Origin: Blastochloris sulfoviridis
GTDB lineage: Bacteria > Pseudomonadota > Alphaproteobacteria > Rhizobiales > Xanthobacteraceae
Reading direction: 5' to 3'
Length of the DNA stretch: 64,000 nt
NCBI RefSeq assembly: GCF_008630065.1
Contig: NZ_VWPL01000003.1
Coordinates: forward strand, 150,568 to 214,567
This document shows, in pieces, positions 8,955 through 17,148 of the stretch. The notes below the pieces were generated by a model. The model was not told the DNA's origin. It was given only the letters and a program-made list of their open reading frames with translations, and searched no databases. Each line of letters opens with the position of its first letter. Positions within the stretch are counted from its first letter, which is position 1. The position numbers and the translations under genes are program-made.

Positions 8955-9775
8955 AACGCATTCGACTGGTGGCCGACGACTATGCATTGGCGCCCGGCGT
9001 CTCTGCCGCGATCCGCGACCTCGCGGCGGCCGGGCGGCTGTCGGCGACCTCGGTGATGACCGTGGTGCCGGGCTTCCGCATCGAGGCGGCGCGGCTGCGC
9101 GATACCGTCACGCCCCGGCCGTTCGGCATCGGCCTGCACCTGACCCTCACCGGCCCGTACCACCCGCTCTCGGTCAATTTCGCCCCGGTCACCCGCGCGG
9201 GCACGTTTCCCGACCTGCCGGCGCTGATGGCGCTGGCCTTTGCCGGCCGCCTCAAGCCGGCCGTCATCCGCGCCGAGATCGAGGCCCAGCTCGATGCCTT
9301 CGCCGTCGCCTTCGGCCGGATGCCCGACCATGTCGACGGCCACCAGCACGTGCAGCTCCTGCCCACGATTCGCGGCATCGTGCTGGATGTCGTCGCCGAC
9401 CGCCTGCACGGCGCCTGGGTGCGCCAGTGCGGACGGGCCGACGCGCCGCGCAACCTGTTCCGCGATCCCAAGGGAACGGTGCTGGCGCACCTGTCGCGCG
9501 CGTTCAAGTCGCGCGCCGCGACCCGCGGCATCCGGGTCAACCCGGCCTTCGCCGGCGCCTATCTCTACCAGCCGGAGGCCGACTTCGCGGCCCTGTTCCC
9601 GGGCTTCCTCGATGCGCTGCCGGATGGCGGGGTGGTGATGTGCCACCCCGGCCATGTCGATGCCGAGCTGGTCGCCCGCGACCCGCTGACCAGCCACCGC
9701 GAGGCGGAGTTCGCCTTTCTCGCCAGCGACGGGCTGGCGGCGGCGCTGGCCGCGGCGGGGGCTGAATTGCAGTAG
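8951..9775 (+). CDS. YdjC/ChbG/HpnK-family carbohydrate deacetylase
   Basis: The protein has 274 residues. It carries the family's metal-ligand motifs: ADDYA at 8-12, HLTL at 63-66, HVDGHQH at 127-133 and MCHPGH near 234. These enzymes remove acetyl groups from N-acetylated sugars; HpnK-like members modify hopanoid side chains. The coupled GT2 gene just upstream points to deacetylation of a lipid-linked amino sugar, by analogy with the Arn pathway, but no other Arn or hopanoid gene is present here. A D-type REP element follows the stop codon closely and probably ends the transcript. Confidence 0.85.
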   Translation: MKRIRLVADDYALAPGVSAAIRDLAAAGRLSATSVMTVVPGFRIEAARLRDTVTPRPFGIGLHLTLTGPYHPLSVNFAPVTRAGTFPDLPALMALAFAGRLKPAVIRAEIEAQLDAFAVAFGRMPDHVDGHQHVQLLPTIRGIVLDVVADRLHGAWVRQCGRADAPRNLFRDPKGTVLAHLSRAFKSRAATRGIRVNPAFAGAYLYQPEADFAALFPGFLDALPDGGVVMCHPGHVDAELVARDPLTSHREAEFAFLASDGLAAALAAAGAELQ

Positions 9776-9777
9776 GG

Positions 9778-9890
9778 TCGTCATCCCGGGCGAGCGTCAG
9801 CGAGCCGGGACCGTCATCAGAACAAGACACCCCTTCCGGAACACGGTCTCGGGTCGCGGGCCTGTCGGCCCTTGCCCGGGACGACAGATC
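9778..9890. repeat. Family D REP-like element
   Basis: The sequence starts with CGTCATCCCGGGCGAGCGTC and ends with TGCCCGGGACGACAG, forming long inverted ends around a middle GACACCCCTTCCGGAACACGG. Related copies lie at 58077-58317. Elements of this style are common in GC-rich alphaproteobacterial genomes. Confidence 0.7.
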
Positions 9891-9934
9891 GGCGGCTCAC
9901 GCCGCTCAGAACGACAGATCGGCGGCTCACGCCG
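9881..9934. repeat. 30-bp tandem duplication across a stop codon
   Basis: A 24-base block, beginning ACGACAGATCGGCGGCTCAC, occurs at 9881-9904 and again at 9911-9934. The second copy contains the stop codon of the ABC transporter gene (9927-9929). The period is 30 bases, so it preserves reading frame. Confidence 0.85.
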
Positions 9935-11714
9935 GCTGGGGCGATGGCGCCACCACGCGGTGGGCGGCGCCGTCGCGCACCAGCCGGACGGTGCGGCCGT
10001 GGAACTCGGCAAGCGTCGAGCGGTGGCCGATCGACACCACGGTGACGCCCGGCAGGCGCTCCATCAACAGCCGGTAGAGCGCGGCTTCGCTGGCCTCGTC
10101 GAGCGAGGCGGTCGCCTCGTCCAGGAACAGCCAGTCCGGCGCGTGCAGCAGCGCGCGGGCGAACGCCAGGCGCTGCTGCTCGCCGCCCGACAGGCGCTGC
10201 CCCCACAGCGACACCTCGTCGAGCCGGCCGGCGAAGGCGGGCAGGCCGACCGCGCGCAGCACCGCTTCGATGTCGGCGTCGGCGAACGTGCCCGGCGCCG
10301 CCGGGAACGACACCGCCGCGCGCAGGGAATCGACCGGCAGATAGGGACGCTGCGGCAGCAGCATCACGCTCGCCCCCTCCGGCACCCGCACCACGCCCTC
10401 GCCGAACGGCCAGATGCCGCCGACCGCGCGGAACAGCGTCGACTTGCCCGAGCCCGACGGCCCGGTGACCAGAACGCGCTCGCCGGCCGCGACGATGAAA
10501 TCGTCCACCGCCAGCAGCACCCGGCCGTCGGGCAGGCCGAGCTCGAGGTCGCGGGCGCGGACCTCGCCCGCCCCGCTGCGCTCGACCTGGACCACCGGCG
10601 GCGTCACCGGCACGAGGCGCGCGGCGTGGGCCGCCGCCTCGAAGCCGCCGAGCCGTTGGACCACCGCGCGCCACTCGGCAAAACTCGTGTAGGCCGAGAT
10701 GAAGAAGGCCAGCGCGTTCTCGACCCGGCCGAAGGCGGAGGCGGTCTGCATCAGCCCGCCGAGCTGGAAGGCGCCGGCGAAATAGGCCGGGCTCGCGACG
10801 ATGAACGGAAACACCGTCGAGACCTGCGAATAGCCGGCGGTGAAGAAGGTCAGGCGCTTCTGGCGGTCCATGATCGCCCACCAATTGCGCATCACATGGG
10901 CGAAGCGCTCCATCAGCCGGGTGCGCTCGGCCTCCTCGCCCCCCAGAAGCGCGATCTGCTCGGCGTTCTCGCGCACCCGCACCAGCGAGACGCGGAAATC
11001 GGCCTCGAAGCGCTGCTGGTCGAAATTGAGCCGCACCAGCGCGCGGCCGATGAGATGGGTGAGAAGCGTGCCGAGCGCGGCATAGATCAGCGCCGCGAGC
11101 ACCAGATAGCCGGGAATGGCGAAGGTGGTGCCGCCGATCATCAAGGGCGCCTGCGCCGACAGCGCCCACAGGATGCCGACGAACGACACCAGCGTGACCA
11201 CCGCGCTGAGCAGGCCGACGCCGAGCGACAGCGTGCGGCCGACGAACAGCTGGATGTCCTCGGCGATGCGCTGGTCCGGATTGTCGGCACTCTCGCCGAG
11301 CAGCTGCATGCGGTAGTGGTTGGCCCCGGCCAGCCATTCGCCGAGCAGCCGCTCGGTCATCCAGCGCCGCCAGCGGATCTGCAGCCACTGGTTCAGATAG
11401 ACTTGGTAGACGGCGAGCAGGATGAACGCCGCCGCCAGCACGCAGAAGAAGCCGAGTTCATAGACGAAGCTGTCCCAGTTGCGGTTTTGCAGCGCGTCGT
11501 AGAAGCGGGCGTTCCAGGCGTTCAGCGCCACCGTGATGGCGACGATGGCCAGCTCGATGGCGACGACCGCGGCGAGCAGGCCGCGCCCGGCCCATTTCTC
11601 GCGCAGCCGGAAGCGCCCGAGCGGTCCGAGGCTGACCTCGCCCATCTGGTCGGCACGGAAATAGGGCGCGGCAAGCCGCCAGGTCACGGCCAGGGTTTCG
11701 GTCACGGTCGACAC
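9927..11714 (-). CDS. ABC transporter, fused permease and ATPase of the SbmA/BacA-YddA type
   Basis: The protein has 595 residues from the GTG at 11714, which has an AGGAG nine bases upstream; an ATG-initiated extension to 11828 has no such site. The N-terminal half is an SbmA/BacA-like membrane domain with about six helices (for example AVVAIELAIVAITVAL). The C-terminal ATPase has Walker A GPSGSGKST (418-426), signature LSGGEQQR (508-515), Walker B WLFLDEA (528-534) and a switch histidine at 564. Family members import peptides, cobalamin or very-long-chain fatty acyl compounds; the substrate cannot be predicted here. It is a single gene facing the YdjC gene. The last residues lie within a 30-bp tandem duplication. 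Confidence 0.85.
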   Translation of the reverse strand: MSTVTETLAVTWRLAAPYFRADQMGEVSLGPLGRFRLREKWAGRGLLAAVVAIELAIVAITVALNAWNARFYDALQNRNWDSFVYELGFFCVLAAAFILLAVYQVYLNQWLQIRWRRWMTERLLGEWLAGANHYRMQLLGESADNPDQRIAEDIQLFVGRTLSLGVGLLSAVVTLVSFVGILWALSAQAPLMIGGTTFAIPGYLVLAALIYAALGTLLTHLIGRALVRLNFDQQRFEADFRVSLVRVRENAEQIALLGGEEAERTRLMERFAHVMRNWWAIMDRQKRLTFFTAGYSQVSTVFPFIVASPAYFAGAFQLGGLMQTASAFGRVENALAFFISAYTSFAEWRAVVQRLGGFEAAAHAARLVPVTPPVVQVERSGAGEVRARDLELGLPDGRVLLAVDDFIVAAGERVLVTGPSGSGKSTLFRAVGGIWPFGEGVVRVPEGASVMLLPQRPYLPVDSLRAAVSFPAAPGTFADADIEAVLRAVGLPAFAGRLDEVSLWGQRLSGGEQQRLAFARALLHAPDWLFLDEATASLDEASEAALYRLLMERLPGVTVVSIGHRSTLAEFHGRTVRLVRDGAAHRVVAPSPQPA

Positions 11715-12044
11715 GCCAATCGTCTCCTGCGCAAGGGAATTCGCCCGAGGCGCATGCGCGCCAATTCCGGCGGCGATGGGGCCGCGGCGCCGCCTCGTCG
11801 CGACCACGCCCTCGTGGGCTGCCCGCATGCGAAAACGGGCGCGGTGTTCGCCACGCCCGTCCGGGATTGCCGCTGTGCCGGGAAATCAGAACATCACTGG
11901 AGCGTGATCCGATCTGACTGCATCAGATCGGACGCTCTAAGTTTCTGGTTTGTCGCATTTTCGCTGACGCGGCCCTTCGGGTCTTTCGCACAACCGGTAT
12001 CCACTTGTGCGGAAAATGCTCTAGCCGCGGGAGCGCGGCACGCC
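11715..12044. other. Gene-free stretch with one inverted family A copy
   Basis: The 330 bases hold the family A copy at 11899-12024. Nothing else is evident besides the AGGAG ribosome binding site of the ABC gene at its left end. Confidence 0.6.
11899..12024 (-). repeat. Family A repeat, longer variant
   Basis: Inverted copy with the CCGATCTGACTGCATCAGATCGG version of the second hairpin. The first hairpin arm is enlarged by a GCGGCCCTTCGGGTC insertion that forms its own short hairpin, making this copy about 20 bases longer than the others. Confidence 0.85.
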
Positions 12045-12311
12045 TCACCAGGACGGAACCGGCGACAGCGTGGCGATGCCGAGCTGGTCCTCGTGCCGCC
12101 AGACGAGGCGGACACGCAGGCGGCGGTTCTTGCTCGGCAGCAGCAGGTCGAAGATTTCCGGCAGCGAGACGGCGGCGCTGCAGGCGATCAGCGCCCCGCC
12201 GGGGGAAATGTTGCGCAGCACGCAGTCGAGCGTCGAGCGCCCGTCATTGAAGATGATGCGGCCACCGATCAGGCTGCGCAGCCGCGGGTGCCGCCGCCGA
12301 TCCTCGCTCAT
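12045..12311 (-). CDS. PilZ-domain protein, probable c-di-GMP receptor
   Basis: The protein has 88 residues from the ATG at 12311, which is preceded by GAGGGAAG. It is a single PilZ domain. The N-terminal arginine motif RRRHPRL (residues 4-10) and the strand motif RNISPGGALI near 43-52 match the two c-di-GMP binding signatures, R-x-x-x-R and D/N-x-S-x-x-G. It therefore probably binds c-di-GMP and acts on motility or exopolysaccharide output, although no partner is adjacent. A CtrA-like box lies about 70-85 bases upstream. It is read away from groEL and separated by repeats on both sides. Confidence 0.8.
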   Translation of the reverse strand: MSEDRRRHPRLRSLIGGRIIFNDGRSTLDCVLRNISPGGALIACSAAVSLPEIFDLLLPSKNRRLRVRLVWRHEDQLGIATLSPVPSW

Positions 12312-12381
12312 TCTTCCCTCCTGCATTGCAGCGGGTGCCAATCTAACGCAAGGCGAGCCCCGTCATGAGGACGGCCCGGAT

Positions 12382-12405
12382 TTTACCTTGCGTTAAGCTT
12401 AACGC
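12382..12405. promoter_or_regulatory. CtrA-like box and a 16-bp palindrome upstream of the PilZ gene
   Basis: TTTA-CCTTGCG-TTAA at 12382-12396 differs by one base from the TTAA-N7-TTAA consensus of CtrA. It overlaps the perfect palindrome GCGTTAAGCTTAACGC. A related sequence, GCAA-CCTTGCG-TTAA, lies upstream of the secreted protein gene near 20935. The regulator assignment is inference. Confidence 0.35.
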
Positions 12406-12427
12406 CAGGGGCCATAAGACGTGACTC

Positions 12428-12519
12428 GTCATGCCCGCGCTTGTCGCGGGCATCCACGACTTAAAATGTATTTTAAAACAAAGACGTGGATGGCCGGGAC
12501 AAGCCCGGCCATGACGACG
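12428..12519. repeat. Family C REP pair
   Basis: The left half has ATGCCCGCGCTTGTCGCGGG and the right half has GATGGCCGGGACAAGCCCGG with CCATGACGACG. The outer ends GTCATG and CATGAC are inverted, and an AT-rich centre contains AAAATGTATTTT. Confidence 0.75.
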
Positions 12520-12620
12520 ACGGGTCAAAGGCGAGGGCCTTTAGTATAACGCCACGGCGGCGGACTTGCGGATCGCTGGCCTGGACTGACCACGCAGCCG
12601 TCACCGAACCGGGCACAAAC

Positions 12621-12648
12621 GAAAAGAGGGGGCCGAAGCCCCCTCTTC
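12621..12648 (-). terminator. Intrinsic terminator of groESL
   Basis: Read on the minus strand, AGAGGGGGC pairs with GCCCCCTCT around a TTCG tetraloop, and TTTT follows. It lies about 370 bases beyond the groEL stop codon, after the 86-bp repeat array, so the array is probably transcribed as part of the groESL 3' UTR. Confidence 0.85.
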
Positions 12649-12673
12649 CGCATCCGATGATTGGCAGACGGCT

Positions 12674-13016
12674 CAGAAGTCCATGCCGCACCCGAAGCCG
12701 GCTGTTGCCGACTTCGGAACCCAGGTGATGGGCGGCATTCAGGTCTTCTGATCGGAGATCAGAAGTCCATGCCGCACCCGAAGCCGGCTGTTGCCGGCTT
12801 CGGCACCCCAAGTGATGGGCGGCCTTGGAACTTCTGATCGGAGATCAGAAGTCCATGCCGCACCCGAAGCCGGCTGTTGCCGGCTTCGGCACCCCAAGTG
12901 ATGGGCGGCCTTGGAACTTCTGATCGGAGATCAGAAGTCCATGCCGCACCCGAAGCCGGCTGTTGCCGGCTTCGGCACCCCAAGTGATGGGCGGCCTTGG
13001 AACTTCTGATCGGAGA

Positions 13017-13019
<3 letters not shown>
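12674..13019. repeat. Four 86-bp tandem repeats derived from the groEL 3' end
   Basis: The marker CAGAAGTCCATGCCGC recurs at 12674, 12760, 12846, 12932 and 13018, exactly 86 bases apart; the last is the real groEL C-terminus (Met-Asp-Phe-stop). Each unit holds two hairpins: CTTCTGATCGGAGATCAGAAG (palindrome, 21 bases in two arms) and GAAGCCGGC with GCCGGCTTC. The three inner units are near-identical and the outermost (12674) has diverged. Confidence 0.95.
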
Positions 13020-14708
<1,689 letters not shown>

Positions 14709-14755
14709 TCACATTGAAGTGGGGAGGCGGCCGCGAGGCTGCGGCCGCAACGGGC

Positions 14756-15049
14756 TCAGCCGATGATGCCGAGGATGTCGGATTCCTTCATGATCAGGAG
14801 ATCCTGGCCGTCGATCTTGACCTCGGTGCCGGACCACTTGCCGAACAGCACGCGGTCGCCGGCCTTGACGTCGAGCGGAACCAGCTTGCCGGCCTCGTCG
14901 CGCGCGCCCGGGCCGACCGACACCACCTCGCCCTGCTGGGGCTTCTCCTGGGCGGTGTCCGGAATGATGATGCCGCCGGCGGTCTTCTGCTCGGCGTCGA
15001 TGCGCTTGACGACGACGCGGTCGTGCAGCGGACGAAAGGTGCTCGCCAT
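14756..15049 (-). CDS. groS: 10-kDa co-chaperonin GroES
   Basis: The protein has 97 residues, typical for GroES. It caps the GroEL ring. It shows the N-terminal [13 protein letters not shown], the mobile loop [18 protein letters not shown] (residues about 19-36) and the C-terminal [14 protein letters not shown]. The ATG at 15049 has AAGGAAG upstream. The 240-base leader between this start and CIRCE contains a complete family B repeat, so the transcript probably has a long structured 5' UTR. Confidence 0.98.
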   Translation of the reverse strand: MASTFRPLHDRVVVKRIDAEQKTAGGIIIPDTAQEKPQQGEVVSVGPGARDEAGKLVPLDVKAGDRVLFGKWSGTEVKIDGQDLLIMKESDILGIIG

Positions 15050-15107
15050 GGAAGTCTTCCTTGAATAACGGAGCCTCGATCAACGGAGCCTTGAGTCAGC
15101 ACCCGTG

Positions 15108-15239
15108 AAACGGATTATGCGGTTTTCCGGCTGATCAAGCTGGAGAACCGTCTTCAATTCGCCGAAAATCCCGTTGTCGACCAAGGGGTTTTCGGCGAGA
15201 CCGCTTCCGGCATCCCGAAGGGATCAGCCGGAAACCGTG
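15108..15239 (+). repeat. Family B repeat inside the groESL 5' leader
   Basis: Full copy with TTTTCCGGCTGATCAAGCTGG, the GCCGAAAATCCCG and GGGGTTTTCGGCGAG arms, and CATCCCGAAGGGATCAGCC. It lies between the CIRCE operator and the groES start codon and would be transcribed as a large stem-loop in the mRNA leader. Confidence 0.9.
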
Positions 15240-15287
15240 GTATTCGACCCGCGCCAGCCCCGAGGGACGGCACCCTGATCCGCGCTG

Positions 15288-15314
15288 TTAGCACTCCACA
15301 TTGATGAGTGCTAA
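15288..15314 (-). promoter_or_regulatory. CIRCE operator (HrcA binding site)
   Basis: The sequence is the perfect consensus TTAGCACTC, nine-base spacer, GAGTGCTAA. It is 239 bases upstream of the groES ATG. HrcA, itself folded by GroEL, represses from this site when chaperonin is in excess. hrcA is not in this window. Confidence 0.97.
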
Positions 15315-15511
15315 GCGCCTGTTGGCGAGATAGTCAGCCGCCCCCGACAAGTCAAGTCCCGGAACGTCAAGCGAACCGGCTGCACGGCCACGCTCCGCGC
15401 TCAGTCATGGTCAACGAGCACAGCGGCCGGGCGGGCCAGACAGGCGGGCCAGCCAGATAGGCGAGCCAGGCGGGGGGACGGCACGCGGGAACCGCGTCGC
15501 GCGGGCCGCCG

Positions 15512-16090
15512 TCACTCCAGCCCGTAGCGCCGTCTCAGGTCCTCGATGCGCTCGCGCTCGGCGGCGAGCGTGCATTGCGCGCGTTCCTCGAAGATATTCG
15601 CCTTGGGGCCACGTTCGAGAAAGACGAGCTGGCCGCATTCGAGATTGCGCGCCTCCTTCCAGCGCGCATGCACCTCGTCCAGCACGCGGATCCAGCGCGA
15701 ACGGTAGCCGGGGGGCAGATCGCTGCGCGCCTCGACCGAGGTGCGCGCGGCCGCGACCGTCATCTCCAGCATGCGGCGGCTGAACTCCAGCGTCGCATAG
15801 AGGCAGCGGTTGAACAGGATGCGCGACAGGCTGCGGTCGCAACCGCCGAGCGGACGCTCGCGGCTCGGCAGCACCACCTCGAAGGGAGGGCTGCCGGCCG
15901 GCCCCGCCCCTGCCGGACTGCCGAGATTGTAGTACGGCATGAAGCCCGGCGCGATCTGGCGGACGGCGGGCGGCGCGCCGTCCTCCGCGCGGCTGGCCGC
16001 CGGGCTGCAGAGCGCCGGCAGCAGGACAAGCAGGGCCGCAACGCCGCGGCTTGGCGCCCGAAAGAGAGATCGGTCGCTCAGCGATCCCAC
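15512..16090 (-). CDS. Secreted hypothetical protein with an LprI-like cysteine pattern
   Basis: The protein has 192 residues. A signal peptide is likely (hydrophobic GVAALLVLLPALCSPAASRA at about 16-35), so it is probably periplasmic. The C-terminal part, with W..A.NLECGQLVFLER and then ERAQCTLAAERERIEDLR, resembles the DUF1311/LprI family, whose known members inhibit lysozyme; the match is by pattern only. The gene overlaps the end of the upstream membrane-protein gene by 13 bases, which suggests one operon. I am unsure of the function. Confidence 0.65.
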   Translation of the reverse strand: MGSLSDRSLFRAPSRGVAALLVLLPALCSPAASRAEDGAPPAVRQIAPGFMPYYNLGSPAGAGPAGSPPFEVVLPSRERPLGGCDRSLSRILFNRCLYATLEFSRRMLEMTVAAARTSVEARSDLPPGYRSRWIRVLDEVHARWKEARNLECGQLVFLERGPKANIFEERAQCTLAAERERIEDLRRRYGLE

Positions 16091-16857
16091 GGCCGCCTTT
16101 CCCGCTCGACCCTGCCCGGCACCTTGGCCTCGACCCCGGCATTGCGCAACGCCCGCGAGAAGCCGGCGAGCACCGGCTCCGGGACGTCGACCAGACGCGG
16201 CAGAACCATTTCGCGAACCACCGTGTCGCTCGACTGGAACGCCTCGACGGCCTCGCGCATCACGCGGCTCTTCAGCAGGGTGATGAACTCATGCAGCACC
16301 GGCTCGCGCAGATCCTCCGGCACCGTGGCGAGCAGCGGCAGCATCAGCCGGCTGCGCTTGCGCATGATCCAGGCCTCGTTCGCCCCCAGCGCGTAGGACA
16401 GGCGCAGCCGGTCATAGCTGCCGGGTTGGATGCCGACCTGGGTCGCCTCCTGCCAGAACAGCGCAAACCAGAACAGCGGCTCGTGCGGCGAACAGACCAG
16501 CAGGCGTCGTGCCGCCTCGCGGAAATCGTCCCAGGCGATGCGGCCGGCATCGTCGCCCTCGGCCGCCTCCGCGACGCGCAGGCGGAACAGCGCCACCGCC
16601 CGCCAAGTCGCGACCTCGCACGCAAGCTGCGGCTCCAGACGGTCGGCGATCGGCCCCAGCCGCGCGATCGCCTGCGGCGGCAGGGTCTCCTCATTGAGGA
16701 TGCGCCGCCCGGCCGCGAGCACGGCATCGTCGCGGACGGTCAGGGGGACGACCGTCGCCACCCACCACAGGCCGCACAGGACGACCGCCAGGGAAACCAG
16801 CCGGATAGACAGAGCCGCCACGTATCCCCCGCCCACTGTCGTCCCGTTGCTGCTCAT
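16078..16857 (-). CDS. Membrane-anchored hypothetical protein
   Basis: The protein has 259 residues with one N-terminal hydrophobic helix (LVSLAVVLCGLWWVATVV, about 20-37), probably a signal anchor with the rest in the periplasm. The remainder is helical, with a tetratricopeptide-like distribution of Ala, Arg and Trp, but no clear repeat. It overlaps the downstream secreted protein gene and precedes the polysaccharide co-polymerase locus on the same strand, so a role in envelope polysaccharide export is possible but unproven. I do not recognise a named family. Confidence 0.6.
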   Translation of the reverse strand: MSSNGTTVGGGYVAALSIRLVSLAVVLCGLWWVATVVPLTVRDDAVLAAGRRILNEETLPPQAIARLGPIADRLEPQLACEVATWRAVALFRLRVAEAAEGDDAGRIAWDDFREAARRLLVCSPHEPLFWFALFWQEATQVGIQPGSYDRLRLSYALGANEAWIMRKRSRLMLPLLATVPEDLREPVLHEFITLLKSRVMREAVEAFQSSDTVVREMVLPRLVDVPEPVLAGFSRALRNAGVEAKVPGRVERERRPWDR

Positions 16858-16892
16858 GCGGAATCCGCCCCGAGGGGCCGCAGATCCGCGCT

Positions 16893-16997
16893 CTAGAGCA
16901 TTCTCCGCACTAGCGGGAACCGGTTTTGCGAAAGAGAATGCGATAATTCAAAGAGTTAGCGCGCCAGATCTGATGCAGTCAGATCGGATCGCGCTCC
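16893..16997 (+). repeat. Family A repeat, left half of an inverted pair
   Basis: It begins CTAGAGCATTCTCCGCACTA and carries the long second hairpin built on CCAGATCTGATGCAGTCAGATCGG. The variant CACTAGCGGG in the loop is shared with the facing copy at 16999-17101. Confidence 0.9.
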
Positions 16998-16998
16998 A

Positions 16999-17101
16999 GG
17001 CGTCCGCCGACCTGAGTGAACCAAGCCGACGCACTCGAGTCTTCGAGTTGTCGCAGTCTCTATCGCAAAACCGGTTCCCGCTAGTGCGGAGAATGCTCTG
17101 G
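16999..17101 (-). repeat. Family A repeat, right half of an inverted pair
   Basis: Facing copy whose right end, CCCGCTAGTGCGGAGAATGC, is the exact reverse complement of the left copy. The two together could form a single cruciform of about 200 bases between the BY-kinase stop and the next gene. Confidence 0.9.
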
Positions 17102-17148
17102 AGCCCGTCTCGAACGGCCCCATGCGTCGGGGTTTGGGGCCGCTGGCA

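Larger units (their letters stand above)
12312..13016. other. Gene-free stretch: CtrA-like box, REP element, groESL terminator, 86-bp array
   Basis: This 705-base gap holds, from left to right, the PilZ promoter region, a C-type REP pair, about 100 bases without features, the groESL terminator and four 86-bp tandem repeats. Open frames inside the array are repeat artefacts. Confidence 0.8.
15050..15511. other. groESL regulatory region
   Basis: The 462 bases hold the groES ribosome binding site, a family B repeat (15108-15239), CIRCE (15288-15314), the probable groESL promoter beyond it, and about 190 bases up to the next gene in which I see nothing specific. Confidence 0.8.
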
